Positions 52,144 to 61,153 of a stretch of 64,000 nucleotides of DNA are shown in pieces; position 1 is the stretch's first letter; every line of letters starts with the position of its first letter. The stretch covers positions 7,883,559-7,947,558 of the forward strand of contig NZ_CP089746.1 of NCBI RefSeq assembly GCF_029541745.1. Direction: 5' to 3'. The position numbers and the translations under genes were made by a program. The notes beneath the pieces were generated by a model. The model saw only the letters and a program-made list of their open reading frames with translations, ran no database searches and was not told the origin of the DNA. The stretch is from Streptomyces sp. LX-29. Lineage in GTDB: Bacteria > Actinomycetota > Actinomycetes > Streptomycetales > Streptomycetaceae.

Positions 52144-52731
52144 ATGCCGGCACGCGGCGACCACGAGGCCAGACGCCGAGACGTCTCGGAGGCGGTGTGG
52201 CGGGTGCTCGGTGAGCGGGGCTTCGACGGGCTGACGTTGCGTGCCGTCGCCGCCGAGCTGGGCGCCTCGACCGGCCTGGTCAGCCACTACTTCCCGAGCA
52301 AGCGCGCGCTGATGGAACATGCCTTGGAGGTCGCTGAGGACCGCACCGCCCACCGTCCCCGGCGGACCCCGCCCAGCCCCGGACTGCCCGCGCTGCGCGC
52401 CGCCCTGCTCGACGTGCTGCCGCTGACCGAGGAGATGACGCGGATGAGCCGGGCCTGGGTCAGCTCCTGGGACGCCGCCCTCGCCGACCCGGACCTGGGT
52501 GCCGGTCAGGCCGCACGCCACCGACGGTGGCGCGCGGCCCTCCGCGAGCACATCGAGACCGCGCAGCGGCTCGGCGAACTCCCCACGGCCGGCGACCCCG
52601 AGGACCTGGCCGCCACCGCGGCGGCCTTCGCGCACGGGCTCGTCGTCCACGCCCTGTTCGAACCCGGGCGCTACCCGCCGGAGCGCCAGACGGCGCTGCT
52701 CGACCGCTTTCTCGACGGCTTCTCGCGATGA
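52144..52731 (+). CDS. TetR-family transcriptional regulator
   Basis: The protein has 195 residues from ATG 52,144 with GAGGAGG 8 nt upstream. The N-terminal helix-turn-helix (GLTLRAVAAELGASTGLVSHYF, residues about 30-51) is a classic TetR DNA-binding domain, closest in feel to the BetI group. The C-terminal two thirds is the helical ligand-binding and dimerisation part with no recognisable ligand signature. It is divergent from the GNAT gene and probably represses itself and perhaps that gene. Confidence 0.9.
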   Translation: MPARGDHEARRRDVSEAVWRVLGERGFDGLTLRAVAAELGASTGLVSHYFPSKRALMEHALEVAEDRTAHRPRRTPPSPGLPALRAALLDVLPLTEEMTRMSRAWVSSWDAALADPDLGAGQAARHRRWRAALREHIETAQRLGELPTAGDPEDLAATAAAFAHGLVVHALFEPGRYPPERQTALLDRFLDGFSR

Positions 52732-53241
52732 GGGATCTCCCGATGAGGGCTTTCACGCGATGACGGCTTCCCTCGATCAGGGCGTCACCCGGTGGCGACA
52801 CGGGTAACGAAGGACGCACGCGGAAGGACGCACACGGAAGAGGCGCACGCGGAAGTGAGCCGCGGCTGGTGTGCCTTGCCGCCGCGCCGCTCCGGGTGCG
52901 TCAGGCGTCGAGTGGCTTGGTGGCCGTTCGCGAGGACGTAGTCCAGGCCCTCCAGTCCCGGCGCAGCGTCTGCGGGTCGCTCCAGGCCCTCGCGTGGGGC
53001 GTCGAGACGTCCGCCCCATGCCCCACTCGCGCATGACGCCGAGTCGCGCGGGGCGCGAGTCCCAGGTCACCGGGGGCTGAGAGGGCGGGGAGGCCGTGGG
53101 GTAGAGTCCCTGACCCACTGGGGGAAGTGGCCATGCCAAGTCGGCGATCGGCATGACTTTCATCAGTTTCTGTCATCCGGCCGATGCCGAGAGGTCTCCG
53201 GACGACGGGGGTCGAACGGCAGTGGGCGAGGAAACGACATC
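52732..53241. other. 510-bp stretch without a supported gene
   Basis: Small frames exist on both strands but lack ribosome sites and family resemblance. Short imperfect repeats of GCACGCGGAAG occur near 52,815-52,857. The end of the stretch must hold the promoter of the sigma-CAP gene. Confidence 0.45.
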
Positions 53242-54957
53242 ATGCACAGGGACAACGCATACACACCCGACCTGGTGACCGCGGCGCAGGCCGGAGACCA
53301 GCGGGCGCGGGAGCGGCTGGTGGCCGAGTACCTCCCGCTCGTCTACAACATCGTCGGCCGGGCTCTGGACGGCCACGCCGACGTGGACGACGTGGTGCAG
53401 GAGACGATGTTCCGCGCGCTCGACGGACTCGCCGGCCTGCGCGAGCCGTCCAGCTTCCGGTCCTGGCTGGTCGCGATAGCGATGAACCAGATACGCCGTC
53501 GCTGGGCCGACCGACAGCAGGTGGCCGCCGCCTCCCTCGACAAGGTGACGGAGACCCCCGACCCCACCGGCGACTTCGTCGACCTGACGATCCTCCGACT
53601 CGGCCTGTCCGGCCAGCGCCGCGAGGTCGCCGAGGCCACCCGCTGGCTGGACAAGGACGACCGCGACCTGCTGGCGCTGTGGTGGCAGGAGGCGGCGGGC
53701 GGGCTGACCCGCACGGAGCTGGCGGTGGCCCTGGGCGTCACCCCACAGCACACCGCCGTACGCGTCAAACGCATGAAGTCCCAGCTCGAAGTGGGCAGGG
53801 TGGTGGTACGCGCGCTCGCCACCGAGCCCCGCTGCGCCGAACTGGCCTCCCTGATCGCTCCCTGGGACGGCCGCCCCCAGCCGGTATGGCGTAAACGCAT
53901 CGCGCGTCACGCCCGCGCCTGCATAGCCTGCTCCGGACACTGGTCCAACCTCGTCCCCGCCGAGGGGCTGTTGGTGGGCATGGCGCTGGTCGTCCCGGTC
54001 ACCGGCCTCGGTTTCGGCTTCCCACCCGGCCTGTCCGACCCGACCGCGCTGGCTGCCGCGCAGACGACGCTGCCGTCGGCGGACCTCGCGGGCGCCCCCG
54101 TCCCGGCCGGAGCTCCGGCCCCGGCCCACGCCGGGCCCACGACCGACGGGGCGACGCCCGCCGGGCCCGCGACCGACGCCGGGCCCGCGACGGATGCCAC
54201 CCCGCCCGCCGGACCCGCCACCGACGGGGCGTCACCCACCGGGGCATCACCCACCGGGGCCACACCCGACGGAGTCCCGGCCGTCCACGCCGCGTCCGGT
54301 AGCAGCCGGCTCAAGGCGTCCGCGGTGGTCGTCGGCGGCGGAGTGATCGGCGGCGTGCTGCTCGCTCTGCTGTGGCCGGTCAACGAGCGCCCCGCCGAAC
54401 GCGCCCCGGTGGCGGCTCCGCAGCCCTCCGCGACACCGGCCAGGACCACGGCCGCCAAACCCAGCCCCAGTCCGCGCCCCTCCAAGACCGCGACCCCCAA
54501 GCCGAAGCCCACACCGGCCGCGACGAAGGCGAAGGCCAGTCCCCGCCCCACCCCGACCCCGAAGCCCACCCCCGCCTCCGCGGAAGAGCGGCTCACCAGC
54601 CTGGTCAACGCCCGGCGGGCGCAGGCCGGTTGTGGCCCGCTGCGCATCGACCCGCAGCTGAGCGAGGCCGCCCGTAAACACGCGCGCGACATGGTGGACC
54701 GCGGTTACTTCGACCATGTGAGCCCTGAGGGCACCCAGCCCGACGCGCGGATCTCGGCGGCCGGGTACGCATGGTCGTCCTGGGCCGAGAACCTGGCCCA
54801 GGGCAGTCCCGAGCCGGCCGCGGCCGTCGAGCAGTGGATGGACGGCTCGTACCACCAGGAGAACATGCTGAACTGCCGCTACCGGGACACCGGTGTCGCC
54901 GCCGTGTCCGGCCCCGACGGCACGGTGTGGGTCCAGGACCTGGCCGGACCGGCCTGA
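53242..54957 (+). CDS. ECF sigma factor fused to a zinc-motif segment, a transmembrane helix and an extracellular CAP (SCP) domain
   Basis: The protein has 571 residues from ATG 53,242, with GAGG upstream. Residues about 10-90 form sigma region 2 (LVYNIVGRALDGHADVDDVV; SFRSWLVAIAMNQIRRRW), and about 135-190 form sigma region 4 with a helix-turn-helix. A HARACIAC motif (about 224-231) resembles the zinc-binding anti-sigma motif. After a hydrophobic stretch and a Pro/Ala/Thr-rich linker with repeats comes a transmembrane helix (about 358-377), then a Pro/Lys linker and a C-terminal CAP/SCP domain (about 447-571; WAENLA, conserved His). The order predicts a membrane-tethered sigma factor with a CAP sensor or effector outside. 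A convergent gene encodes a second CAP protein. Release by proteolysis would be one way to activate it; that is inference. Confidence 0.88.
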   Translation: MHRDNAYTPDLVTAAQAGDQRARERLVAEYLPLVYNIVGRALDGHADVDDVVQETMFRALDGLAGLREPSSFRSWLVAIAMNQIRRRWADRQQVAAASLDKVTETPDPTGDFVDLTILRLGLSGQRREVAEATRWLDKDDRDLLALWWQEAAGGLTRTELAVALGVTPQHTAVRVKRMKSQLEVGRVVVRALATEPRCAELASLIAPWDGRPQPVWRKRIARHARACIACSGHWSNLVPAEGLLVGMALVVPVTGLGFGFPPGLSDPTALAAAQTTLPSADLAGAPVPAGAPAPAHAGPTTDGATPAGPATDAGPATDATPPAGPATDGASPTGASPTGATPDGVPAVHAASGSSRLKASAVVVGGGVIGGVLLALLWPVNERPAERAPVAAPQPSATPARTTAAKPSPSPRPSKTATPKPKPTPAATKAKASPRPTPTPKPTPASAEERLTSLVNARRAQAGCGPLRIDPQLSEAARKHARDMVDRGYFDHVSPEGTQPDARISAAGYAWSSWAENLAQGSPEPAAAVEQWMDGSYHQENMLNCRYRDTGVAAVSGPDGTVWVQDLAGPA

Positions 54958-55005
54958 GCCCACACCGCCGCCGCACGGATCACGGGACGTCGGCCCCGTC
55001 GCCGG

Positions 55006-55974
55006 TCACAGCTTCGTGGCGAAGTTCTGCACCCACCAGGGGCCGTTGCCGCTGAGGTTCACCCCGACGCCGAAGTCCTTGTACCCGCAGTTGAGTATGT
55101 TGGCGCGGTGACCGGGGCTCTTCATCCAGTCCCGCATGGCCGTGTCGGGGTCCTTCGGGCCCTTGTGGATGTTCTCGCCCCATGCGCCGGGGCGGTAGCC
55201 GGCCCGCTTCATCCGATCGCCGGCGCTGGTGCCGTCCGGGCTGGTGTGGTCGTAGTAGTTGCGGGCCGCCATGTCGTCGGCGTGCGCCTGGGCAGCCGCC
55301 TGCACCCGGCTGTTGACGCGCAGCGGGGAGCACCCGGCCTTCGCCCGCTCGGCGTTGGCGAGCGTGACGATCCGCTGCACATATCGCGCGGCCTTGCCCG
55401 CGGGCGGCCGGCTCGAGCTCGTGGGGCGGGGTGCCGGAGTCTTCTTCTTACGCTGCGAGGTGTCGGGGGAGCCGCTGCCGCCGGCGCCGCCTCGCGTGGT
55501 GTCACGGGTCCGCGCGACCGTGGGCGCGGCCGCGGTCGGGGAGGGTGTGGCCGGAGCGCTCGCCGAGGGCTTCCTCGACGGCTTCCCCGACGGCTTCTTC
55601 GGCTTCTTCGTCGCCTTGCGGGTGGCCGAGGCCGACGGCGAGGGCTTCGCGGAGGGGGCGGTGGCCGTCGCCGAGGGGCGCCCGGCGGCCGGGAGTCCGG
55701 TGGAGGCGTCCCGTACGGAGGCCGCGGCCGGGCTCTCGTCGTCCGAGCCGCCCGTGCCGCTCACCGCGTAGGCGCCGCCCCCGACGGCGGCGAGCGCCAG
55801 GGCCCCGGCCACCATCGGCCCGAGCCCCAGCCGGCGCCCGCCCCGACGCCCGCGCCGGCCGCCCGCGCCCGTGGCCCGCCGCCGGCCGCCCGTCCCGGCC
55901 GAAGCGGTGTCGGGGCCCGCCACCGGCTCCAGGAACCGGGTGTGCTCGTCGTGATCGTTGTGGTCGTGATGCAA
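55006..55974 (-). CDS. Secreted or membrane-anchored CAP (SCP/PR-1-like) domain protein
   Basis: I favour TTG 55,974, preceded by GGAG at 5 nt, which gives 322 residues; longer in-frame starts run into low-complexity sequence. After an Arg/Gly-rich cytoplasmic stretch there is one hydrophobic helix (MVAGALALAAVGGGAYAV), a long Ser/Pro/Lys/Thr linker, and a C-terminal CAP domain of about 125 residues with ANAERAKAGCSPLRV, WGENIH and GHRANILNC motifs. CAP proteins act outside the cell; their bacterial biochemistry is mostly unknown. Its domain is clearly related to that of the convergent sigma-CAP fusion, 48 bp away end to end. Confidence 0.85.
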   Translation of the reverse strand: MHHDHNDHDEHTRFLEPVAGPDTASAGTGGRRRATGAGGRRGRRGGRRLGLGPMVAGALALAAVGGGAYAVSGTGGSDDESPAAASVRDASTGLPAAGRPSATATAPSAKPSPSASATRKATKKPKKPSGKPSRKPSASAPATPSPTAAAPTVARTRDTTRGGAGGSGSPDTSQRKKKTPAPRPTSSSRPPAGKAARYVQRIVTLANAERAKAGCSPLRVNSRVQAAAQAHADDMAARNYYDHTSPDGTSAGDRMKRAGYRPGAWGENIHKGPKDPDTAMRDWMKSPGHRANILNCGYKDFGVGVNLSGNGPWWVQNFATKL

Positions 55975-56464
55975 CGCTGCTCCGCTCTCCGCCGTACGGG
56001 GTTGTCCGTACGGGTCCTGCGTGCGGCTGAGCCCGCACGGCGCCGGTCGGTCCGGCGTATGGGAGAGCGGGTGGGTGTGCGTTGATAACACTTTTCCGCA
56101 GAGAAATCGGCGAACGTCAGCGGGCGAGCGGATCCTGACGGGGCGCGGTGGCCGCGGTGGCCGCGGTGGACTGCCGTGGACCGCGGTGGAACGCCGTGGG
56201 GCTGGCGGACGGGCCGGGAGGCCGCGCCGGGAGCGTCCCGGCGCGGCCCCACGGACATGGCGGCCCCACGGACATGGCGGCCCTACGGACATGGCGGCCC
56301 TACGGACATGGCGGCCCTACGGACACGGCTGACCGCGGACCGGCGGACCCGCTAACGGGGCGGACCCGCGGACCCGTGGACCGCGAACCCGTGGACATGA
56401 CGGCCCATGAACATGGCGGCCCGTGAACATGGTGGACCGGCGGACCCGCCCGCGTGGGGCCCCG
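55975..56464. other. 490-bp stretch without a supported gene, with a repeat array
   Basis: It lies between the CAP gene start and the SecDF stop. It has GC-rich, low-complexity sequence with several CGCGGTGG and GGACCGCG motifs and the 17-bp array listed separately. Frames that cross it are made of repeats. I cannot place a promoter. Confidence 0.5.
56251..56330. repeat. 17-bp tandem repeats (ACGGACATGGCGGCCCT)
   Basis: Four near-perfect 17-bp units start at 56,251, 56,268, 56,285 and 56,302, followed by a decayed fifth unit. Looser copies of the GAACATGGCGGCCC core continue to about 56,440. The array shares the CGGACATG core and the 17-bp period with the array near 63.5 kb. Confidence 0.8.
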
Positions 56465-59047
56465 TCAGACCACCGCGCCCGAACCCGCGCGGGACCGCCG
56501 GCGCGGTGCGGGCGGGGTCGGGGCCGGGCCCGGGTGGTGTGACTCCAGGGCCACGGCGATCGGCGTGGCCGTCATGACGGTCGAGCACACCCCGAACACC
56601 ACCCCGGCGAGCAGCGCCAGCGAGAAGTCGGCGAGCGAGTCGCCGCCGAGGACGGCGAGCGCGGCGAGGACGAACAGGACGCCCATACCGGTGTTGACGG
56701 TACGCGGCAGAGTCTGCAGGATCGCGCCGTCGGCGGCGGCCTCCAGCGCGCCGACGCTGTCCCGCGTGCCGGCGGACCTCAAACCGCCGGCGGCTTCGCC
56801 CGCGGCGGTGGAACGGTGCCCGTCGGTGGTACGCGTGCCGGCGGACCCCGGCCCGCCGTTGGCCTCGCCCGCGGCGGCGGAACCGTGCCCGTCGGTGGTT
56901 GCCCGCGTGACGCCGGAGTCCTGCGGGCCAGCGGCACCCCTCCCGCCCGTGGAGCCCTCAGCCCCGGCCGGCTTCCGTGCCGCGGCGGCGCGCCGTGTCT
57001 CGCGGATGCGGTCGAAGACGACGACGGTGTCGTTGACGGAGTAACCGACGATCGTCAGCAGCGCCGCGAGGAAGACGCTGTCGGCGGGCTTGCCCAACCA
57101 GGCGAAGAGACCGACCACCAACAGGACGTCCTGGACCATCGCCAGCACCGCCGCCGCGGCGAAGGTCCAACGGAAGCGCACGCTGAGGTAGACGAGCTGG
57201 GCCGCGACCGCGACGCCCAGCGCGATGAGTGCCTTGTCGCGCAGCTCGCTGCCCAGACTGGGCCCGATCCGCTCGTCGCGCTCGACCGTGACCTCTCCGC
57301 CGTGCGTCGCGAGGGACGTCTCGATCCGCTGCCGCTCGCGGTCGGTGATCTCGCCGGTGCGGACGATGATGTCGCCGTCGCCGGACGTCTGGACGACGGC
57401 CCGCGGGAAGCCGGCACCGCTGACGGCGGCACGGGCCCGGTCCACGTCCACGGGACGACTGGTGGCGTACTCGACCATGCGACCGCCGGTGAACTCGACG
57501 CCGAGCTGAAGTCCGCGCACGCCGATGCCGGCCGCGGCGAGCGCCAGCAGACAACCGCTCAGGGCCAGCCAGCGGCGCCTGTGGCGTGTCGGACGCGGCC
57601 CACGGCGGGCGAGGAAGGCCCGCACCCGCCCGGTCGAGGCGAGGCCGGCCAGACCGCCCGGCCGGCGCCGAACGGCGTCGTGCCGCAGCGCCCAGTCGGC
57701 GAGCACCCGCGTGATGACCAGCGCGGAGACCATGGACGCCAGCACCCCGATGGAGAGGGTGACGCCGAATCCACGCACCGGGCCGGTGGCGAAGAAGAAC
57801 AGAAGCCCGGCGGCGAGGAGCGTGGTGACGTTGGAGTCGAGGACCGCGTTCCATGCCTTGTCGAAGCCCCGGTGTAGCGGGCCGCGCAGATCCGGCAGCC
57901 CCCGCGAGCGGGCGGCCCGCCGCGCGTACTCCTCCCGGGTCCGCTCGAAGACGAGGACGTTGGCGTCCACGGCCATGCCGATGGCGAGCACGAAGCCGGC
58001 CAGGCCGGGGAGGGTGAGCGTGGCCCCCACGGCCACCAGGGCGGCGTACGAGATCAACCCGTACAGGGCGAGCGCCACGGTGGCCAGCGCGCCGAGCAGC
58101 CGGTAGACCGCCGTGACGAACACCGCCGTGCAGACGAGGCCGATGACCGCCGCGGTCGCACTGGCCCGGATCGCCTCGGCGCCGAGCGTCGGGCCGACGG
58201 TGCGCTGTTCGACGACCTCGACCGGGACCGGCAGCGCCCCGCCCTTGATGAGCGCCGCCAGCTCGCGGGCCTCGCCGCCGCCGAAGCCGCCGGTGATCTG
58301 GGTACCGCCGCCGCGGATCCCGGTCTCGCACGGGACGCTCCGCTGCATGGCCGGTGCCGAGATGACCCGGTCGTCGAGGACGATGGCGACCCGCCGGGCG
58401 GGGTCGCCGGGCGCGGCACACGCGGCCTCACCCGTCACCCGGGCCCAGCTCCGCTCGCCGGAGCCACGGAAGGCGAGGTCGATCGTCCAGCCGTTGCCGC
58501 CCTGGGCGTCGTAGCCGGCCTCGGCGTCCTTCACGTCCTTGCCCGTGAGCGCCGCGGGGCCCAGTCGCAGCAGCCTCCCCGGGGCGTCGGGGTCGGGCAG
58601 GGAGCGTGCACCGGCGGGCGCGGCCGCCTCCCGGCCGGTCGCGCCCGCTTGTCCGCCGGGGGCGTTCCGCGCTCCACCGTCGGCGTCCGGGGCGGAGCCG
58701 ACCACCGGATGGAAGGTCAGCCGGGCGGTGCGCCCGATGACCTCGACCGCCTTCTCGGGGTCCCGTACACCGGGCAGTTCGACGACGATACGGCGCTCTC
58801 CGGAGCGGGCCAGCGAGGGTTCGGCCACCCCCAGCGCGTCGACCCGCTGGCGCAGCACCTCCAGAGTGCGGTCGGTGGCCGCGGAGTCGGCGTGGGAGTC
58901 CGGAGCGTCCCGGGTCTCCAACATGATCTGGGTGCCCCCGCGCAGATCGAGGCCGAGGCGGGCGGGCGTGGTCAGGGCGAAGTACAAGGACGCGGCGACG
59001 ACGGCGAGCGCGACCAGCGCACGCCACAACGGGGCGCGTGATGACAT
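56465..59047 (-). CDS. secDF: SecDF fusion, protein export membrane component
   Basis: The protein has 860 residues from ATG 59,047. SecD comes first: an N-terminal TM helix, the GLDLRGGTQ motif, a large periplasm-facing domain and five more TM segments. SecF follows, with a GVEFTGGRMVEYA motif and its own TM set. SecDF uses the proton gradient to help pull proteins through SecYEG. Before the last SecF TM helices, after VVFDRIRE, there is an extra loop of about 75 residues with two copies of a TDGHxS...AGEAxGG...SAGTR repeat. Usual SecF proteins go directly from this helix to the QTLPRTVNT motif. Single-chain SecDF is known in some actinomycetes beside separate SecD and SecF. Confidence 0.92.
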   Translation of the reverse strand: MSSRAPLWRALVALAVVAASLYFALTTPARLGLDLRGGTQIMLETRDAPDSHADSAATDRTLEVLRQRVDALGVAEPSLARSGERRIVVELPGVRDPEKAVEVIGRTARLTFHPVVGSAPDADGGARNAPGGQAGATGREAAAPAGARSLPDPDAPGRLLRLGPAALTGKDVKDAEAGYDAQGGNGWTIDLAFRGSGERSWARVTGEAACAAPGDPARRVAIVLDDRVISAPAMQRSVPCETGIRGGGTQITGGFGGGEARELAALIKGGALPVPVEVVEQRTVGPTLGAEAIRASATAAVIGLVCTAVFVTAVYRLLGALATVALALYGLISYAALVAVGATLTLPGLAGFVLAIGMAVDANVLVFERTREEYARRAARSRGLPDLRGPLHRGFDKAWNAVLDSNVTTLLAAGLLFFFATGPVRGFGVTLSIGVLASMVSALVITRVLADWALRHDAVRRRPGGLAGLASTGRVRAFLARRGPRPTRHRRRWLALSGCLLALAAAGIGVRGLQLGVEFTGGRMVEYATSRPVDVDRARAAVSGAGFPRAVVQTSGDGDIIVRTGEITDRERQRIETSLATHGGEVTVERDERIGPSLGSELRDKALIALGVAVAAQLVYLSVRFRWTFAAAAVLAMVQDVLLVVGLFAWLGKPADSVFLAALLTIVGYSVNDTVVVFDRIRETRRAAAARKPAGAEGSTGGRGAAGPQDSGVTRATTDGHGSAAAGEANGGPGSAGTRTTDGHRSTAAGEAAGGLRSAGTRDSVGALEAAADGAILQTLPRTVNTGMGVLFVLAALAVLGGDSLADFSLALLAGVVFGVCSTVMTATPIAVALESHHPGPAPTPPAPRRRSRAGSGAVV

Positions 59048-59170
59048 GGGTTCTCCACTTCACGACATACGGAGGCGGAGCGTTCGGCCACCGGTACGCG
59101 CCGGCGGCCCGGCGGCGCACGGTCGTGCGCCGCCGGGCGGGCCGGAGGGCGGAGGCCGACGCTCGGGGCG

Positions 59171-59638
59171 TCAACTGCTCCGCGTGAAGGGAGGGCCGCG
59201 GGGGCGGCGGGGGGAGAAGGGTGCGGCGGGCGGCGCCCGTTCCCGGCGCGGCCCGACGACCTCGCCGCGCACCAGCGGGAACGGCACGGCACGCGCCACC
59301 GGCCCCGGCAGCGTCGCCGGCGGACCGGTCGGCCGCTGGTGTTGGGCGGTCAGATGCGCGTCGACGGCCGAAGCCCGCGGGTGTTCCGACGACGAGGAGC
59401 GGGCGTGCGAGGGCCGAGCGTGCGAGGACCGGTCGTGCGGCGGCGCGGGATCGGCGACGCGGAGAACCGGGGAGAGCGGGGAGGCGGGGGAGGTCGGAGA
59501 GAGCGGGGAGGTCGGGGCTGACGCGGCGCCGGCCGCCGTGCCCGGCGTCGCTCCGGTCAACAGCAACACCAGGGCCCACACCCCGGCCAGCGCCAGGGAG
59601 ACGAGCCGCGGAGGGGTCCGCCGGGTGCGGTCGCTCAC
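59171..59638 (-). CDS. Small exported protein of unknown function
   Basis: The frame gives 155 residues from GTG 59,638. A positively charged start (MSDRTRRTPPR) is followed by a clear hydrophobic helix (LVSLALAGVWALVLLLTG) and an Ala-rich cleavage-like site, so export is likely. The rest is Pro/Ser/Arg-rich and low complexity, with no recognised domain. It lies 123 bp upstream of secDF on the same strand. High GC makes spurious frames common, but the signal peptide supports a real gene. Confidence 0.5.
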   Translation of the reverse strand: MSDRTRRTPPRLVSLALAGVWALVLLLTGATPGTAAGAASAPTSPLSPTSPASPLSPVLRVADPAPPHDRSSHARPSHARSSSSEHPRASAVDAHLTAQHQRPTGPPATLPGPVARAVPFPLVRGEVVGPRRERAPPAAPFSPRRPRGPPFTRSS

Positions 59639-59908
59639 CCGGCCTCCCGTCCCCTGGCGCGTCCGGTCCGCGCGTCTGTCGTATGCCTGCAGTCAGTCTG
59701 CCGTATGTGTGCCGTCTGCGTGCCGTGCCGCTGTGCCCGCTCGGCGCGAGCGCGCGGCCGAGGAGGTCGCGCGATCGATCGGCCCACGGTGTGGCCCTGG
59801 CCCAGCTTAGCGCCGACACGCCGGGTGCCCGTGCGATGCCGGAAGCGGCACCGTACGGGCACCTCGTCGGGGGCGGGAGGTCGGCCCGGAGGCCCGACCC
59901 CGGGGACG

Positions 59909-60229
59909 TCAGCAGACGAAGTCCGGGCTGTTGGCCCAGAACGCCAGGTGGGACCAGGTCTGCGCACCGATGACGCCGTCGACCGTGATATCCGCGCAGG
60001 TCTGGAATCGGTGCGTGGCTTGCTCGGTGACCGGCCCGAATACCCCGTCGGTGGCGAGGTTCGTGTTCGTCAGTGAATTGTTCAAATAACACTGCGCCTG
60101 CATGACGGCTGGACCGGAGGAGCCCCGCTTTATCGTGGGGCGGGTTTTGGTGTGGTTGCAGATTTCGGTGGCCACGGCGATCGATCTCCGATTCTCGGTG
60201 AATGACGCTGTCGTCCGGTGACGTCGCAT
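59909..60229 (-). CDS. Small peptidoglycan-binding (PG_binding_1) protein
   Basis: The protein has up to 106 residues. Most of its length is one PG_binding_1 repeat: GSSGPAVMQAQCYLNN, then TDGVFGPVTEQATHRFQ and DGVIGAQTWSHL, as in three-helix cell-wall-binding modules. It has four Cys residues that may form disulfides outside the cell. The N-terminus (RRHRTTASFTENRRS) is not a convincing signal peptide, and an internal GTG start is possible. It lies 24 bp downstream of the LysM gene on the same strand, so the two are probably co-transcribed. Confidence 0.75.
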   Translation of the reverse strand: MRRHRTTASFTENRRSIAVATEICNHTKTRPTIKRGSSGPAVMQAQCYLNNSLTNTNLATDGVFGPVTEQATHRFQTCADITVDGVIGAQTWSHLAFWANSPDFVC

Positions 60230-60253
60230 GGAGCGGTCGCCGCTCCCGCCGCC

Positions 60254-60691
60254 TCACGCCGCCTTGGCGTCGAAGTACGGGTACGGCACGCGCAGCTTGT
60301 CCCAGGACGTCCGTCCGGGCCAGCCGTCCGCGTCCGCGCCCGAGTAGCCCAGCTTCCGCTGCCACAGGGAGTAGGACTTGCGGTGTTCCTCGTTCCACTG
60401 GGTCTGGCCGCCGTACGGACCGTAGGCGGAGCATCCCTCTTCGATCAGCCGAGTGGCCATCATGCCGATGATCGGGCTGTTCGGTAGACCCTTGAACCAG
60501 TCCCCGCCGGGGAAGGGTATGAAGCCGGTGGACGCCTTTCTGACCAGGAGGCGCTGGCCCACCTTGATGACGTTCGGATTAGGGATGTTGTTCCAGGCCT
60601 GCAGCTGTTCCACGGTGGTTCCGTACTGCTGCGCGATGCCCCAGAGCGTGTCACCCGTCTTGACGGTGTAATAGGTGTCTTGATTGCTCAT
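60254..60691 (-). CDS. LysM-domain protein with a C-terminal endolysin-like binding region
   Basis: The protein has 145 residues from ATG 60,691. Residues about 6-51 form a LysM domain (YTVKTGDTLWGIAQQYG; NVIKVGQRLLV), which binds N-acetylglucosamine polymers such as peptidoglycan. The C-terminal part (GYSGADADGWPGRTSWDKL) resembles the peptidoglycan-binding repeat of actinophage endolysins. There is no signal peptide and no catalytic domain. It is divergent from a small two-TM protein gene and next to another wall-binding gene. Confidence 0.82.
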   Translation of the reverse strand: MSNQDTYYTVKTGDTLWGIAQQYGTTVEQLQAWNNIPNPNVIKVGQRLLVRKASTGFIPFPGGDWFKGLPNSPIIGMMATRLIEEGCSAYGPYGGQTQWNEEHRKSYSLWQRKLGYSGADADGWPGRTSWDKLRVPYPYFDAKAA

Positions 60692-60763
60692 ACTCTGAGA
60701 CTAGGCGCCCCTAATGAGGTCCGCACGTTCACGTATTCGGGTTACTCGCGGCAGGGAGGACCG

Positions 60764-61090
60764 ATGACGACAAAGGACGGCGCATCGGAATACGAGGTCC
60801 AGAGAACCCGTGCGTGGGCCGGGTTTCTCGTGGTGGCGCTCGGCGATCTGGCCATCGCGGTCGCCGCGATCTGGGGGGTCGACAATGTCGACAGCGCACA
60901 GTCCGTGGCCATCCTCAGCAGCGCGTTCACCGCGATCAGCACCATGACCACGGCCTACTTCGGCATCCGGGCCGTGACCAACGCCGCACAGGCGCATGCG
61001 AAGGCGCCCCCTGCGGCTCCTCCGGAGGCCGCTCCCGTGGAGGTCGCTCCGCCGGCGGAGGGGCGCAGGTCGTCCGGCGACTCCTCCTGA
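60764..61090 (+). CDS. Small membrane protein with two TM helices, holin-like
   Basis: The protein has 108 residues from ATG 60,764 with GGGAGG upstream. Two hydrophobic helices (about 17-39 and 46-70) are linked by a short loop, with charged residues at the N-terminus and a Pro/Ala/Glu-rich C-terminal tail. Small size, two TM helices and a charged tail recall phage holins, and the divergent neighbours bind the cell wall. No sequence motif proves a holin; an ordinary small membrane protein is equally possible. Confidence 0.65.
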   Translation: MTTKDGASEYEVQRTRAWAGFLVVALGDLAIAVAAIWGVDNVDSAQSVAILSSAFTAISTMTTAYFGIRAVTNAAQAHAKAPPAAPPEAAPVEVAPPAEGRRSSGDSS

Positions 61091-61153
61091 CCGCCGTGAG
61101 TTCCTCCGTGCCGCGGGGTACTGACCGCCGTCAGTCCTCCGCGCCGCGGGGTT
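61088..61153. repeat. Imperfect 33-bp tandem duplication at the SDR 3' end
   Basis: Two successive copies of CTGACCGCCGT...TCCTCCGxGCCGCGGGGT lie across the end of the minus-strand SDR gene and the space after the plus-strand membrane protein gene. A stop codon of the SDR lies in the second copy. Confidence 0.55.

Noticed and set aside
52777..53176. Small minus-strand frames upstream of the sigma-CAP gene
   Set aside because: They lack a ribosome site, coherent codon use and recognisable motifs; kept as a gene-free stretch.
59650..60076. Plus-strand frames opposite the peptidoglycan-binding gene
   Set aside because: Arg/Pro-rich shadow frames; the minus strand carries the recognisable domain.
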